This document shows positions 53,619 through 64,000 of a stretch of 64,000 bases of DNA, in pieces. This DNA comes from Eopsaltria australis. Its lineage: Eukaryota > Chordata > Aves > Passeriformes > Petroicidae. Below the pieces are notes generated by a model that made no database searches, was not told the DNA's origin, and worked only from the letters and a program-made list of their open reading frames with translations. How positions within the stretch are numbered: position 1 is the stretch's first letter; the number at the start of each line of letters is the position of its first letter. The position numbers and the translations under genes are program-made. The stretch is taken from assembly GCA_034509425.1 (NCBI GenBank), contig JAVTVJ010000117.1:2046001-2110000 (forward strand), given 5' to 3'.

Positions 53619-55120
53619 CTGCTCATAAAATTATCAGTTCTGTCTTCAAATTAGTTAGGAAGACAGGAATGGAAAAGAAAACAACAGTCTGAAGGTTATT
53701 CCAGAATATCCATCCTCTAATATGTCCCGAGTCCAGATTTTGCTTACTAATAAATAATTAGAAATTAATGGGGGGAAATCTTCAATGGAAAGTAAGGAAA
53801 ATATTTCCAATTATTAAAGATGCTGAAAACCACAAAACAAAACATCTAGGGGATTGTTCAAGATCAATAAATATGTCATCTGCAGAAGAACAGCTTTTCT
53901 ATTTATCAGGTGAAGTTACGAAGGGTTGGGTTGGGATTTTTTACATTCAGTACTTGAAAGATTGCTTGCATAAGGCAGAGTTAGCTCAGAAAAAATGTTT
54001 AACACAGTGGAAGAGAAATGTACACAAGAACCTCTGGGATCATCTCCTGCTCATTATCTCTGCCCTCACAAAAAATGGAAGATTTTTGGTACATTCATTT
54101 CCTGCTGCTGTTTTAATTAATTTCACCAAAATGAATTCTCTGTAAGGAAATCGCCAACCTTCAGCTTCTCCCAATGTCTAAACAAAATATTGCCAAAAGG
54201 GAGAGGGGAAAAAAAAAAAGGAAAATCTTCTTTTGCTTCCAAAATATGTTTATTTGAGATGGGGAACAGCTTAAGGTGAAGGGGTGAGAGGAAAACAGAA
54301 GCTAAACCAGGAAACAAGTGAGAGAGAGAAGGGGAATGAGCTGCAAAAGGAGCCCTGAGGAATTTTATAATTCTGGGGTTTATATTTGGTTACTTAATGC
54401 ACCCAGAATTGATACAAGGCAGACATAACACACATTCCAGCTCAACACCTGATGGACACAGACTGCAGAACTTGCAACTTTAGCACTCAGGGACAAATAC
54501 AGAGAGAGCACAAACCCAAATGAACTCATACAGGTGCCCTCTGAACCAGCAAACAGCTCTCAAAGTGACCTCTGAACTTCACAAAAGAGGGTTTTTACAA
54601 TAAAATCCAAACATCACAACGACTGCAGAACTGCATTTTACCATGACTTCTAATTACTACAGTGTTTATGGCTGCCAGTTTACTCAACAGCAACATTATG
54701 TGTCAAGAAATCACTTTGTTTATGGAGTTCTCGATGAAGAAGGAACTGGGTCGTAATGGGAATCTCCTGGAGTGCTGTGTTCTATCACACGAGGAGGAGG
54801 CTGCTGGGTCAGGGAGTTTTAAGGAAAACCAACCATAATACAGCAGGATAGCTCAGATGAATCATTAAACTTCAGATAGATGAAGAATTTTCTGCAACAG
54901 TGGAAGTTGTATTCTCTTTCCATCTGAGAAGGTCAAAGTTAGTGCAGATAAGCTCAGTATCATTTATCTTCTGGCAGCAACCTGAACCACTAAGACTTGG
55001 GATGCAACATACTCCTTCCTAAATTGCATTTCAGGGATGATTTTCTGCTGGATTCACGGGGGGAAATCCTCCTTGATTACTTTCTCTGATTTCTGATTAT
55101 TAATATGCAGTGCTTACATG
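53619..55120. other. Single-copy non-coding DNA, one 125-codon open frame
   Basis: The frame at 53768-54145 is among the longest in the window but has no domain I recognise, no exon-like boundaries and no partner exon. Chance is the best explanation. 54640-54760 has an enhancer-like texture (taattac, caagaaatcactttgtttat, 'ctcgatg', 'gtcgtaatg') but is short. Nothing else noted. Confidence 0.55.
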
Positions 55121-55200
55121 GTTCCCTGCCCATGGCAGGGGGGTTGGAATAAATTATCTTTGAGGTCCCTTCCAAGTCGAACCATTTTGTGATCCCATGA
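55121..55200 (+). mobile_element. CR1 LINE, terminal 3' tail fragment
   Basis: 'gttccctgcccatggcaggg', 'gggttggaataaattatctt', 'tgaggtcccttccaagtcga' and 'accattttgtgatcccatga' form the final part of a CR1 3' UTR. It is strongly 5'-truncated and similar in extent to the 34.2-kb copy. Confidence 0.92.
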
Positions 55201-57119
55201 CTTTATAAAACAGATATGAACACTAATTAGTATGATGTGACATTCTGTGACATCTATTCACTCTTCATGAGCAACCAGCTCTCCTCCACCAGAACTATAA
55301 ACCTTCTTATTCTCATGTTCTCTCTCCAGCACATCCCTGACTCAAGGATCACACAAATACTGACAACAGCCAGTTCAGTAACATAGAAATAGCAATCATG
55401 AGAAAATCACCAAAACAAGTAAAGCACTGTTCCAAGTTTATGCCAGTATGTTCTGAACAAGTTTTTTTTAAATTAATTACTACTGGTGAGTACAAGCAGA
55501 AAAGAGAACTATCAGCAGGTCATGTACCCCATCATTAAATCACAGCAAATCAGTTAATTTGGGTATTTTTTAATTTACTTTCTGTAACTTTTACTTCTCA
55601 TACTTGCACTTTCATTACATTAGCCAGCAAAAAAAAAAAAAAAAGAAAATTGTAATACAAACTCTCCATCATTATCAGGCCTTTTCTCACTCCTGACTGT
55701 TTAATTTCTTATTGATTCTTTCTTTTTTTAATCATATCCAAAATGAAACTGATTCTCTGCCTGCTGAGGACAAAGCTGGAAAGAAATACATGAATTTGCT
55801 GAGCAGCATAATAAAGACTATCCTGTCTCACAGACAATGCTCTCTGTAGGAGCAAACCTTTCCTTTACCTTGACAGATGCAATTCAAAATGGGGCTCGGT
55901 GTGAAATCAAAATATTGAAACTGTCAAATATAATCACTCTTCTGGCACATCATGCAAAATTGAACCTTTATTTTATAGACAAGAAAGATGTTTTATTGCT
56001 TTAGCAAACCAAGGTCTCAGAGATGACTCACTGAGGAAGGCAGAGCCTAAGGTGGAAGACGAGCACAAACCAGAGACCAAGCCCAGGGTCCCAGAGCCTG
56101 AGGGGAGGAGTTTGCACCTGAGAGGGGACAATTGTCCTGCTGAGCACTGCAGAGGTTACAGGCAGAATTCTCCTCCTGGCTTTCTTTAACAAGCACTATC
56201 AAAGGAGGATGTTGTGCTTTATAAGCTCTCAGTGAGATCAACCCTTCTGAGCTGATGTTTTCTGCTATTTCACTGATCTTCCTGTGGCACAGGAACTCAG
56301 GTTCCTATATTTTCATTTCTTCCACTCATTTTTTCTTTCTACATTTCCACTTTATTACTGTGACCCTAAAATGCAAGTTTCCTTCCAGTCTAAGTATTCC
56401 CAGCTTTGTCTTCTCCATCCCTGGCCAGAATCTCTATGCGTAAATCTGAAATGACTGAATGTGTTACACGAACTTTGAAATTTATTTCCTTAGATCAGTT
56501 TTTCATGTTCTCCAATCTAATTCCCACTTCTTGCATTTCACAGTCTCAACAAAGACTACAAACAGTTCATCAACACTAAATATATATCATAATTAAATAT
56601 AAAATAATATATCATTATTTCCAGAAATATTTAATTTTTATTTCCAGACCACAGATATTCTGAGTTGGAAGGGCACATTACTGCTTCTTCTCTTGTGCAT
56701 GTTATTAATGATTTCTAAAACTGCTTCTGGAAAGTCAAGTTTTGTTTCCCTTAGGTTATATAATTTATTTCTTTATCATGTTCTGTACATTATTCAAGAC
56801 AGTTGACAATAATTAGTTTTGCTTTAAACGCTAGAGAACAACACTAGGTTTGGAAACATGACAGACTTATTTCTGAACTGATGCAAGGAAAAACATTTTA
56901 AAACAAAGAAATACATGTGTAACAGTGAAGGATGATTATTAAGAAAAAATTAATCCCAGCCAAGCAGCAGACTATTGCCATAAAATGTATTATTTACATT
57001 ACATTATTTTAAACCCCTGTAGATTATTATTTCTGTGCAGGATTGCAACTTTTGTGTAGACATATCAGACACCACATTTAGCAAAGTTTAATTTGTATGA
57101 TCAGAACCAGACTTGAAAA
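55201..57119. other. Single-copy AT-rich non-coding DNA, no gene seen
   Basis: An A16 run lies at 55629-55644. 56570-56640 is extremely AT-rich. No repeat family or exon recognised. Confidence 0.65.
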
Positions 57120-57270
57120 CTGATGAATTTCCAAGTGATCAGCTCTCAGCATGTTTGTTTTTCAGGGGATTCAGAAAAGCATATTCAATTCATTGTTAGA
57201 TTTTAATGTAATGTATTTGCATGCAATTGTAATTACACACTTCTCTGGAATTAGTAGTGTTGATAGTCAA
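57120..57270. promoter_or_regulatory. Candidate regulatory stretch with octamer and SOX-like motifs
   Basis: CATTGTT (57191-57197) and the octamer in reverse, ATTTGCAT (57215-57222), lie 17 bp apart and are followed by TAATTA (57230-57235). The stretch also contains 'agcatgtttgtttttcag' (a forkhead-like core). It is non-repetitive and not open. The motifs are short and AT-rich, so chance is a serious alternative. Confidence 0.22.
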
Positions 57271-58047
57271 TATGGAGCTAAAGTAAAACATGCAACACAC
57301 CCAGAGGTACCTGTATGGATTCACTGATGGGTTTGCAGGCACTGACGGAACTTCTGGGAGCCTAAATCAAAACTAGACTTTTTACAGTCTAATTATTCAA
57401 GGAGCTCATCAGAGTAAAAAGGGTTAATAGAAAATTACAATTTGTACCTTAGATTTGGAGTATGTTCCTCAGGCACCAAATTCTACTGAAATAATTCCCT
57501 ACTGGATTGCTGCATGCAGGATTGTGGCTAAATCAGTATTTAACTGGACCAGACAAGCAGTGAAGGTACCAAGGCTCAAACTTTCACCAAATTCCACTAT
57601 AGAAATCAGGAATGCAGGACCTGTTCCTCTTCCAAGCAAGAACTGAGACCCCAGCACACATTAAATTCCTAAGGGTGCCCAAGCACTGGCACAGGGGTAT
57701 ATTCCACACTTCAGAGATGGCAAAAAATTACATTCTCTCTTCTTCAGTTTTACTTTTCATTCCATCTGCAATAATTTGAACCAAAGTACAGCACAGAATA
57801 CTCTGCTGGCTTAAACCTCCTACTGTGAGGAATAGAATCTCATGTCCATGGAGTAATTCCTACAATTTCTACCATTTCTATTTAAACAATTCCACAGTAC
57901 TCCATGCACCAGTAAGGAGAAAAGGCATTTTTTAAAAAATTTACTCCAATGTTTTATTTCTGTAATTCCTTTACATGTTTCTCTGTCATGCAGTCACTAC
58001 CTCTCCATCTGAATAATTTTAAAATAATCAAGATGTTCCAAATAAAG
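57271..58047. other. Non-coding DNA, no gene seen
   Basis: A faint CR1-like 'gcccaagcactggcacagg' near 57678 is not enough to call. Otherwise unremarkable. Confidence 0.55.
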
Positions 58048-58073
58048 CAAAGCAAATAATCAAAGCAAATAAT
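58048..58073. repeat. Perfect 13-bp tandem duplication
   Basis: Unit caaagcaaataat occurs twice in a row (58048-58060 and 58061-58073). Confidence 0.85.
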
Positions 58074-59687
58074 CCCTCAGGTATTCTGTAACACCTTCAG
58101 TAAAAAAAAAAAGACATCTTCACTGTCTGTGTTTCCTCAAGCATCCTGTTTGTGAGGCTTAGCTGTAATTTGAATGCGTTGAATACAAGAACACAAACAT
58201 GTTCTTGTAAATAAAGTAATTTTGAAAACCTCTTAACTTCTTTTAGATCCACATATTTAATTCTTAAAGAGTATTAATTCAGTCTTCATGCACAAATGGA
58301 CAAAATCTATTTGTAATCTTTCTTCAATGAAACAAAGTAAAATATTTTGCCAGAAAAGAGGGTACGAAAAACCTTAAACCAAACCCAAATTTTCTTTTAA
58401 CAGTATTGAGATACTGAAATATCTCTTGGAATTCAAAAAAGAAGCTAAAACTCTAATAATTTTTCATCCAAGAGATCAGACATCTACCACAAGCACTGAC
58501 ACCATTTGAAAATTATAAATTTACTTTCACTTCATAAATTAACCTTCAAGTTATGAAGCTCTATTTAGTTTTTAATTACTATATGCATCTAAAAGAAAGC
58601 TCTGAACTGGAAAAGTGGCTTCTGGTTTTCTAATAACCTTTCAACATTCCTCAAATAAAGGATAGGAAAGGTAAGGGACACACGAGAAAAACTCAAAAGC
58701 CTCCAGTGTGAAAATATAATTGTGAATATATATACATACATCTCTCTATATATCCATATATATCTATAAAAGTTTGCAAAAGAGTGAGGCACCAATCTCT
58801 GACATGGGTCAAACTTGGATTAAAGGGAATTGCAGAAAGCTTGCCAATAAATGGAGCTACAACTTTGATTTTAAGATGTGATCATGATGAAAATTCCCTC
58901 TTAAGATGCTTTTTAAAACCAGTGAGGTCTCGTTGCTAAGGAAGAGAAAAACAGACAGGGAGAAAGATACAAGGGAAGGAATCTCCACATTTTCTGGATC
59001 TAGACAAAAGGTAAGGTAGATTTTACATCCAATCAACAATGTCAACAAAACCACCTTTACAAGAGATTAGGAAGAGCTCAAAGAAACTGAATGTAATACT
59101 GGAACTATTTTTAGTCTCGGAAAGAAAATAATAAATTAAAAACCATCAAACAAAAAAAGTCCTTTTAAAAAGTGACAGATCTGAAAAAGTAAAGGTCAGA
59201 AGTCATTAGGCTGGAGCCCAGAAGGGCCAGTTTTTCTTGGGCACCACATTTCCTTGATCATTGTCATTTCAGGGAGGACTTCCAGCATCTACACAAGTCA
59301 CTCATCAGCTGCTCTGTGGGGACCCTCCCTACCCCTTTCATCATCCAGGACTGAGTCCCATCAGAGGCAGAGATAAATGCCTGGAGTTCTAAAAGTGTCC
59401 TTCAAAGACGTGGGAGCAGAGAGAAACAGGAGCTTAAAAGGAATCATGTCCTGGGAATCTCAGTTCTTAAGAGAAACAGTACACTTAATACTGGGATTCT
59501 GTTCTTTGTGAAGTTACTGTGTTCCTTACAGTCAATATAACAACTTGTCTCAGGTGCAGATAAAACCTCAGAATCTTTTAGATAAAAAAAGAAGTAAAGA
59601 AAAGCACAGGAAGTGTTTGGTCAAAATCCTTCACTCTGAGCAATTTCAGCAATCACTACATTCTGGTACAGCACTGCAGCAAATTGC
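58074..59687. other. Non-coding DNA, no gene seen
   Basis: An interrupted (TA)n/(CATA)n patch lies at about 58725-58768. 59200-59460 is GC-richer with no recognised family. The remainder is AT-rich. Confidence 0.6.
58725..58768. repeat. Imperfect TA-rich microsatellite
   Basis: Alternating ta/ca/tc dinucleotides with interruptions: atatatatacatacat, then tctctctatatatcc, then atatatatctata. Confidence 0.8.
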
Positions 59688-59778
59688 ACCTGTGCTAGGT
59701 GACCCTGCTTGAGGAGGGGCATGGGACTGTCTGACTTCAAAAGGTCCATTCCAACCTAAATGACTCTGAATGATGCTG
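59688..59778 (+). mobile_element. CR1 LINE, short 3' tail fragment
   Basis: 'cacctgtgctaggtgaccct', 'gcttgaggaggggcatggga', 'ctgtctgacttcaaaaggtc' and 'cattccaacctaaatgactc' correspond to the final CR1 3' UTR, which usually reads ctaggtgaccctgcttgagc, ggggttggactagatgacct and ccaacctc in that order. Diverged but unmistakable. Confidence 0.88.
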
Positions 59779-62170
59779 TGGCAACACATTTCATTGATAT
59801 TTTTGATGAAGCATTCACATCCAAACCAAAATGGTCTTGAAGTCCCTGAGTATTTAAACCACACCTACTGTCACTGATGATATACAAAGAAAAAACTTTG
59901 AATGGCTCAAGCTGTCAGCAGCAGATGTTTCATACTTTAACACATGAAGATAAAATTTAATTTCATTTTAAATAAGGGCATTTTTGCTGCAGATTTTATT
60001 AGACCATTACCCTCCATGAGCTTTCCCAAGCCTCTTACAGTGAGCCATTCATAAACTGGATTCACACTGCAAGAAAGCAAAAACTGTGTTAACAGCATGA
60101 GCACTTCATTCAGTTTCTAAGCCTGCTTAGTTCTCCTGAAATATCCACATCTAAAATTTAACAGAAACTGCAAAGCAAAATCTGAAAAAAAATACAGTGA
60201 ATGCTTTTCCTAGGTCAACTGAAATTCTTTTAGAATCAGGTCTATGACTAACTTCCATTGAAACTTTTTCTAGTTCCTCCAACAATAATAAAACCAGTAA
60301 TTATGACTTATTAAATACATTCTGTACACTTAAGTGAAATACATGAGAAAACATTTGCTGCTACAACTTAAATTGGTATTTTCCTCTTTTCCTTAATTTT
60401 GTATTATCCCTTAATCTTTTGTAATTCCTGCAGCAGCAAGTGTTCAAACATAAGTACTGATCAGAATCACTTTGTGTCAGGGAGAAAACACACACAGGAA
60501 AAAGGCATCCCACTGCCAATGGATCTGTGATCAAAATGAAGATATAAAACTGCTGAGAAGAACAAAGGCCATAGTCAAAAAGTCATAGTTAACACAATAT
60601 AAAAGTCAACAGAATAAGAAAAAATCTTCAGTAGGTGATCAGTTACAAATTCTAAGCAGCAAAGGAGTATAATTAGCTACATAAAATTAAAGTTTAAATG
60701 CCTCAAAAGCTTGAAAAATTATCACAGCATGTGAATGCTGTTTTATTCAACCCACATTTAATTTCAGATTTCCAACAGGGCTCAGGTATTTCCAGGACTG
60801 ACCACAGGAAGAAATTATTTGTCTTGAATAATGTTGCAATTTTCTACATGACTGCAAGTCATCATTTACATTTCAGATCACTACTGCTGATGTATTTAAA
60901 ATAAAAACTTCTGGAAACCTTGAAGCTGCTCTATCCAATACCCAGCTCTGTTCTCACTGCATTTAAATCTCCACTCAGGCAGACAGTGCAGGTTCAGCTG
61001 CTGCCAGGGCAGGGAATTCAGCACTGTTTTCTTTTCTGCCACAGCAAACCCAGAGAGGCAGATTGTGCTCCTGCTCTTGGCACTTCCCTGCCCACGGCCA
61101 GAAAATCACTCCCCATTTGGTCTCTCAGGCTCCAAATCACACCTTACACCTCTTCAATAACATCTCACAGCATATGGGTAAAAAACATGTGAGAGGGACT
61201 TTGTTATCCCAGGTCATCCTGTTACATGAAATGACCAAAGTTTCCAAAAAATGAGCAAAATGCCAGTTCTCAATTCTGTTCAGATATAGCAAGTGAAGAA
61301 TACAGGAAAATCCAGAAAAATCCAGTGTGTCAGGAATTTTAGCATCCAATACCTCAGGGAAGAGAATGAGGGCTCTACAAAGCCCAGTGAATGGGCTTCA
61401 GAGTGATAAAATACCAATTTTGGATCCCACAAAGCTCTGCTAACTTCACTTTAAATTATATGAAAGGCAGACTAACTGTCAACAAGATAAAAATCCTTAG
61501 CACAGAATAATCCTTCATCTTATCCTTCATGCTAAAGAATTATTAAAATTGCTGAAAGCCAACGAGTGTCTTCCAGGTTTTTTTGTTTTGTTTTGTTTTA
61601 TATTGAAAAAGAGGCTTCTGCTCAAAGTTATACACAGGAAAAAAACAATGGGAAATGAAACACACCCCTGCACAGCCCTTGAGGATATATGTCATTCCCA
61701 GGCCCCCATTATTTATTTATTTTTAAAATTTCTAGCTTTGTAGCAAATTTCCATTCCCAGGCATGAAATTACAGTCCCTGTAAATTTCTGCTGAGGAAGC
61801 ACAGGAAGAAAATGAAATTGTTCTAACCAGTTCCAGTGCATTATTCTTGGGCTTCAAAGCAATTGAATGCATCATCCTCTGTGCTTCAGTCAACATGGAA
61901 CAAACATCTCATACATCTTTTAAGCTTGCCTGGTGCTGAACTTAAGTGCTGATGTAGATCAGGACTGAATTGATATTAAAATGAGAAAGCTCAATGTCTA
62001 AAGGTTGTGAAGTTTTAAGAGTTTTTTTTCTTACATCTTCAAAGAGAAGATAAAGCTCAGTGATTGCTGGTTGAATCTGTGGGTGACTTCTGCCACACAG
62101 AAATGGGCTGAGTGTAGAACATTGGTTGAATGTGCACCTGTGTCCTGCACTTCATTGAAAAGCTGAGGAT
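59779..62170. other. Single-copy AT-rich non-coding DNA, no gene seen
   Basis: A (GTTTT)n patch lies at about 61577-61600. The frame at 60920-61192 (90 codons) has no recognisable domain. Nothing else noted. Confidence 0.65.
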
Positions 62171-62400
62171 TCCTTTCCTTTTTCCTTTCCTTACCTTTCC
62201 TTTTTCCTTTCCTTACCTTTCCTTTTTCCTTTCCTTTCCTTTCCTTTCCTTTCCTTTCCTTTCCTTTCCTTTCCTTTCCTTTCCTTTCCTTTCCTTTCCT
62301 TTCCTTTCCTTTCCCTTCCCTCCCCTTCCCTTCCTTTCCCCTCCCCTCCCCTCCCCTCCCCTTCCCATTCCCCTTCCTCCTCCCCTTTCCTCTCTTCCCC
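62171..62400. repeat. Polypyrimidine (CCTTT)n tract, about 230 bp
   Basis: It has four zones. 62171-62227 contains two perfect 22-bp units (62184-62205 and 62206-62227), each carrying one TTACC variant. 62228-62315 is about 17 pure CCTTT units. 62316-62340 mixes CCCTT and CCTTT. 62341-62361 is CCCCT repeats, followed by irregular C/T to 62400. Apart from four A residues (three before 62230 and one near 62367) the + strand is all pyrimidine, so triplex (H-DNA) formation is possible. Open frames across it on both strands are artefacts. Confidence 0.97.
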
Positions 62401-62699
62401 TCCTGCTATGGTCTGATGTCCTCCCACTTTGTCACCTTCTTTATGGCCACATTTTGTCCCTTGCCATAACTGCCATCACATTTCTCCCTGTCCAGCAGAA
62501 CTGAACTGTTCCTTCCCCACTCTCAGCAGTTCCAGTGCCTGACAGCCCCATTCCAGCTCTGACCTTTCCTCTCTGCTGCCCTGTACCCATGGAATGAGTA
62601 CCCTGGGAGTGCTCCTCAGGTCACTGCTCTGCCATCTCAGTCCTGGGTCTGGGAAAATGGAACTGGAGTCAATCAAGCAATTAAATTTGAGATTTCTTA
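62401..62699. other. GC-richer non-coding DNA after the pyrimidine tract
   Basis: Mixed sequence with no recognised repeat or exon. Confidence 0.55.
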
Positions 62700-63130
62700 G
62701 CCCCTGGAAATGTAGCAGTCGTCCTCTAATACACCTACAGGAAATTAAACAATGATATCATCAGCCTATGAATAACTTTTTAATTCAAGCTGCTGCCCCA
62801 GCAGATGCCAGGTAAGTGCATCTGTAGCAATCTAGCACCTGTCCCAGGTACTAATATAGCACAGCACAAGGCTAACTCTTCTGTTTATTAGGGGCTCACT
62901 TTAAATTAGCTTTCCAGCTCTTCAGGATATGGCTTGTTTCCCTCTATCTCTGCTGGTAGTAATATCTGCTAATAAACAACATGACTAATATTTGATAATA
63001 AACAATAGTAGAAGCTTGCATGAACCAAACCCATGTCTCAAGAGCGCTGATATTATTTCACATCAAAACATTTGGAGGAAAAACCTGATAACCTTTAAGT
63101 TACCACTGAAAGTTATGATTTAGATTTTTT
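62700..63130. promoter_or_regulatory. Candidate conserved non-coding stretch (weak)
   Basis: Non-repetitive AT-rich sequence with dense homeodomain- and forkhead-like words (taataaacaa, ctttttaattc, ctaataaacaac, gataataaacaa). It includes a strong donor-like 'gccaggtaagtg' at about 62806-62817. The preceding segment from an acceptor-like 'cacctacag' (ending 62740) contains stops in all frames, so any exon would be non-coding. Conservation is not testable here. Confidence 0.2.
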
Positions 63131-64000
63131 TTTCACACTGAGGAACAAAACACAGAGTTTGGCTGCCAATTAGTCCTGCCCTGTAAAGCATTTTCTCACT
63201 AATTCTGCCAATTCATTCCACTTAGGATCTGAAACCTAAATGGAGGAGGAGGGGATGAGTTAAAAATAGCAGCAGCAGCAAAAAAAACCCCAAAAAAACA
63301 GCCAATTAGTAGGAATTGCCACAATAACCTTTGTCAGGATAAATTTAAGGTATAAGGCTCCAAGATAGTTACTATGGTGACCACAGGCCCTTGCAAGGTA
63401 CCTTTAATGAGAAATGCAGTATCTGTCACACAAGCAAGTAGATGCAGCAGCAGCAGCCCAACAGGCTATTTAAAGACACTTTTTTCCCCTGCCCCTTTTT
63501 CTCAAAGAGCAGCAGGAAAATAAACTTCTGCTCAAGTAGCTTTAATATGCCTATTTTTTCATTTTTTCATTCTTTCCCCACTTCTTCACTCACTGAACTG
63601 TTAAGATCTCAGTGTAAGATTTATCCAAATTGAACAAGTTAGATTTACAAACATTACCCACGCTTTGCCTACTCTTTGCAAAATAAATTTAACTCACAAG
63701 TCATCCAAAAACTCCAAAGAGTGAAAGGTTTTTACCTAGAAAAATGATATAGACACAGGTTTAGAGTAAGAAAACAAGACAAATGTTTGTGAAAAATCTT
63801 GCATCAATTCTCTTATTTGCTAATACAATGTGCAGCTGTTATCATTAAAAAAATATATTTTACCAGATGGAAACTATATCATTTGTATGTTTGGTACTTT
63901 CTCCAAATAGACACAGACAAGTACTCAAGAGTGAACAGCTTTAAAAAATACGGTTTCTCCTTTTTCTACACAAACTCCACTTCATTTCTAGTGTTTATAA
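63131..64000. other. AT-rich non-coding DNA with short AGC repeats
   Basis: Short (AGC)4-type runs lie at 63268-63280 and 63444-63458. No repeat family or exon recognised. Confidence 0.6.

Noticed and set aside
53768..54145. 125-codon + strand frame
   Set aside because: No known domain, no splice structure or partner exon.
55629..55650. A16 run as a retrotransposition scar
   Set aside because: The preceding sequence matches no LINE, SINE or gene I recognise.
57660..57712. 'gcccaagcactggcacagg', resembling the CR1 'cactggaacagg' block
   Set aside because: The similarity is confined to about 20 bp with no ordered CR1 blocks on either side.
62171..62400. Regular repeat array as a CRISPR
   Set aside because: It is a 5-bp microsatellite without spacers in a vertebrate genome.
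62130..62504. 124-codon frame (+) and 78-codon frame (-) rich in Phe/Leu/Ser/Pro or Lys/Glu/Gly/Arg
   Set aside because: These are translations of the (CCTTT)n polypyrimidine tract.

Overview
This window looks like nuclear DNA from a bird. The main evidence is about fifteen truncated CR1 LINE retrotransposon pieces. Most carry the avian CR1 3' region: the 'ggttgcccagagaagctgtgg' type block, the 'aaggtcccttccaaccc' block and a tail built on ATTCTATG-like octamers. The rest of the sequence fits a bird: low repeat density, AT-rich and CpG-poor DNA, and simple repeats such as (TAA)n, (TA)n and (CCTTT)n. I infer a neoavian bird, possibly a songbird, but the sequence alone does not fix the species.

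I find no protein-coding exon I would defend, and no tRNA, rRNA, snRNA, CRISPR array or prokaryotic gene. All open frames are short. They match chance expectation in AT-rich DNA, or they are translations of CR1 or of simple repeats. The window is best read as a long intron or an intergenic gene desert.

Layout. 1-25.2 kb is mostly single-copy DNA with two CR1 3' ends (about 1.6 and 18.3 kb), three short hairpins and several candidate conserved non-coding stretches (8.8-9.1, 10.4-11.0, 14.2-14.5 kb). 25.2-34.3 kb is the main repeat-rich zone. It holds a nearly 500-bp CR1 piece, two copies of an unidentified dispersed repeat (25.2 and 28.7 kb), five further CR1 pieces in both orientations, and an unidentified GC-richer block (29.7-30.3 kb). 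34.3-52.1 kb is mostly single-copy, with a (TAA)n array at 38.1 kb, one CR1 fragment at 41.0 kb and the two best candidate regulatory stretches (36.6-36.9 and 43.25-43.8 kb). 52.1-55.2 kb holds four CR1 3' ends, all on the + strand. 55.2-64.0 kb is single-copy apart from a short CR1 tail at 59.7 kb and a roughly 230-bp (CCTTT)n polypyrimidine tract at 62.2 kb.

Nothing here works together as a gene system. The points most worth a second look are the CpG-containing, homeodomain/SOX/octamer-motif-bearing non-coding stretches, the unidentified dispersed repeat pair, and the internal structure of the two large microsatellites. All regulatory calls are inference from motif and composition. No alignment or database search was done.
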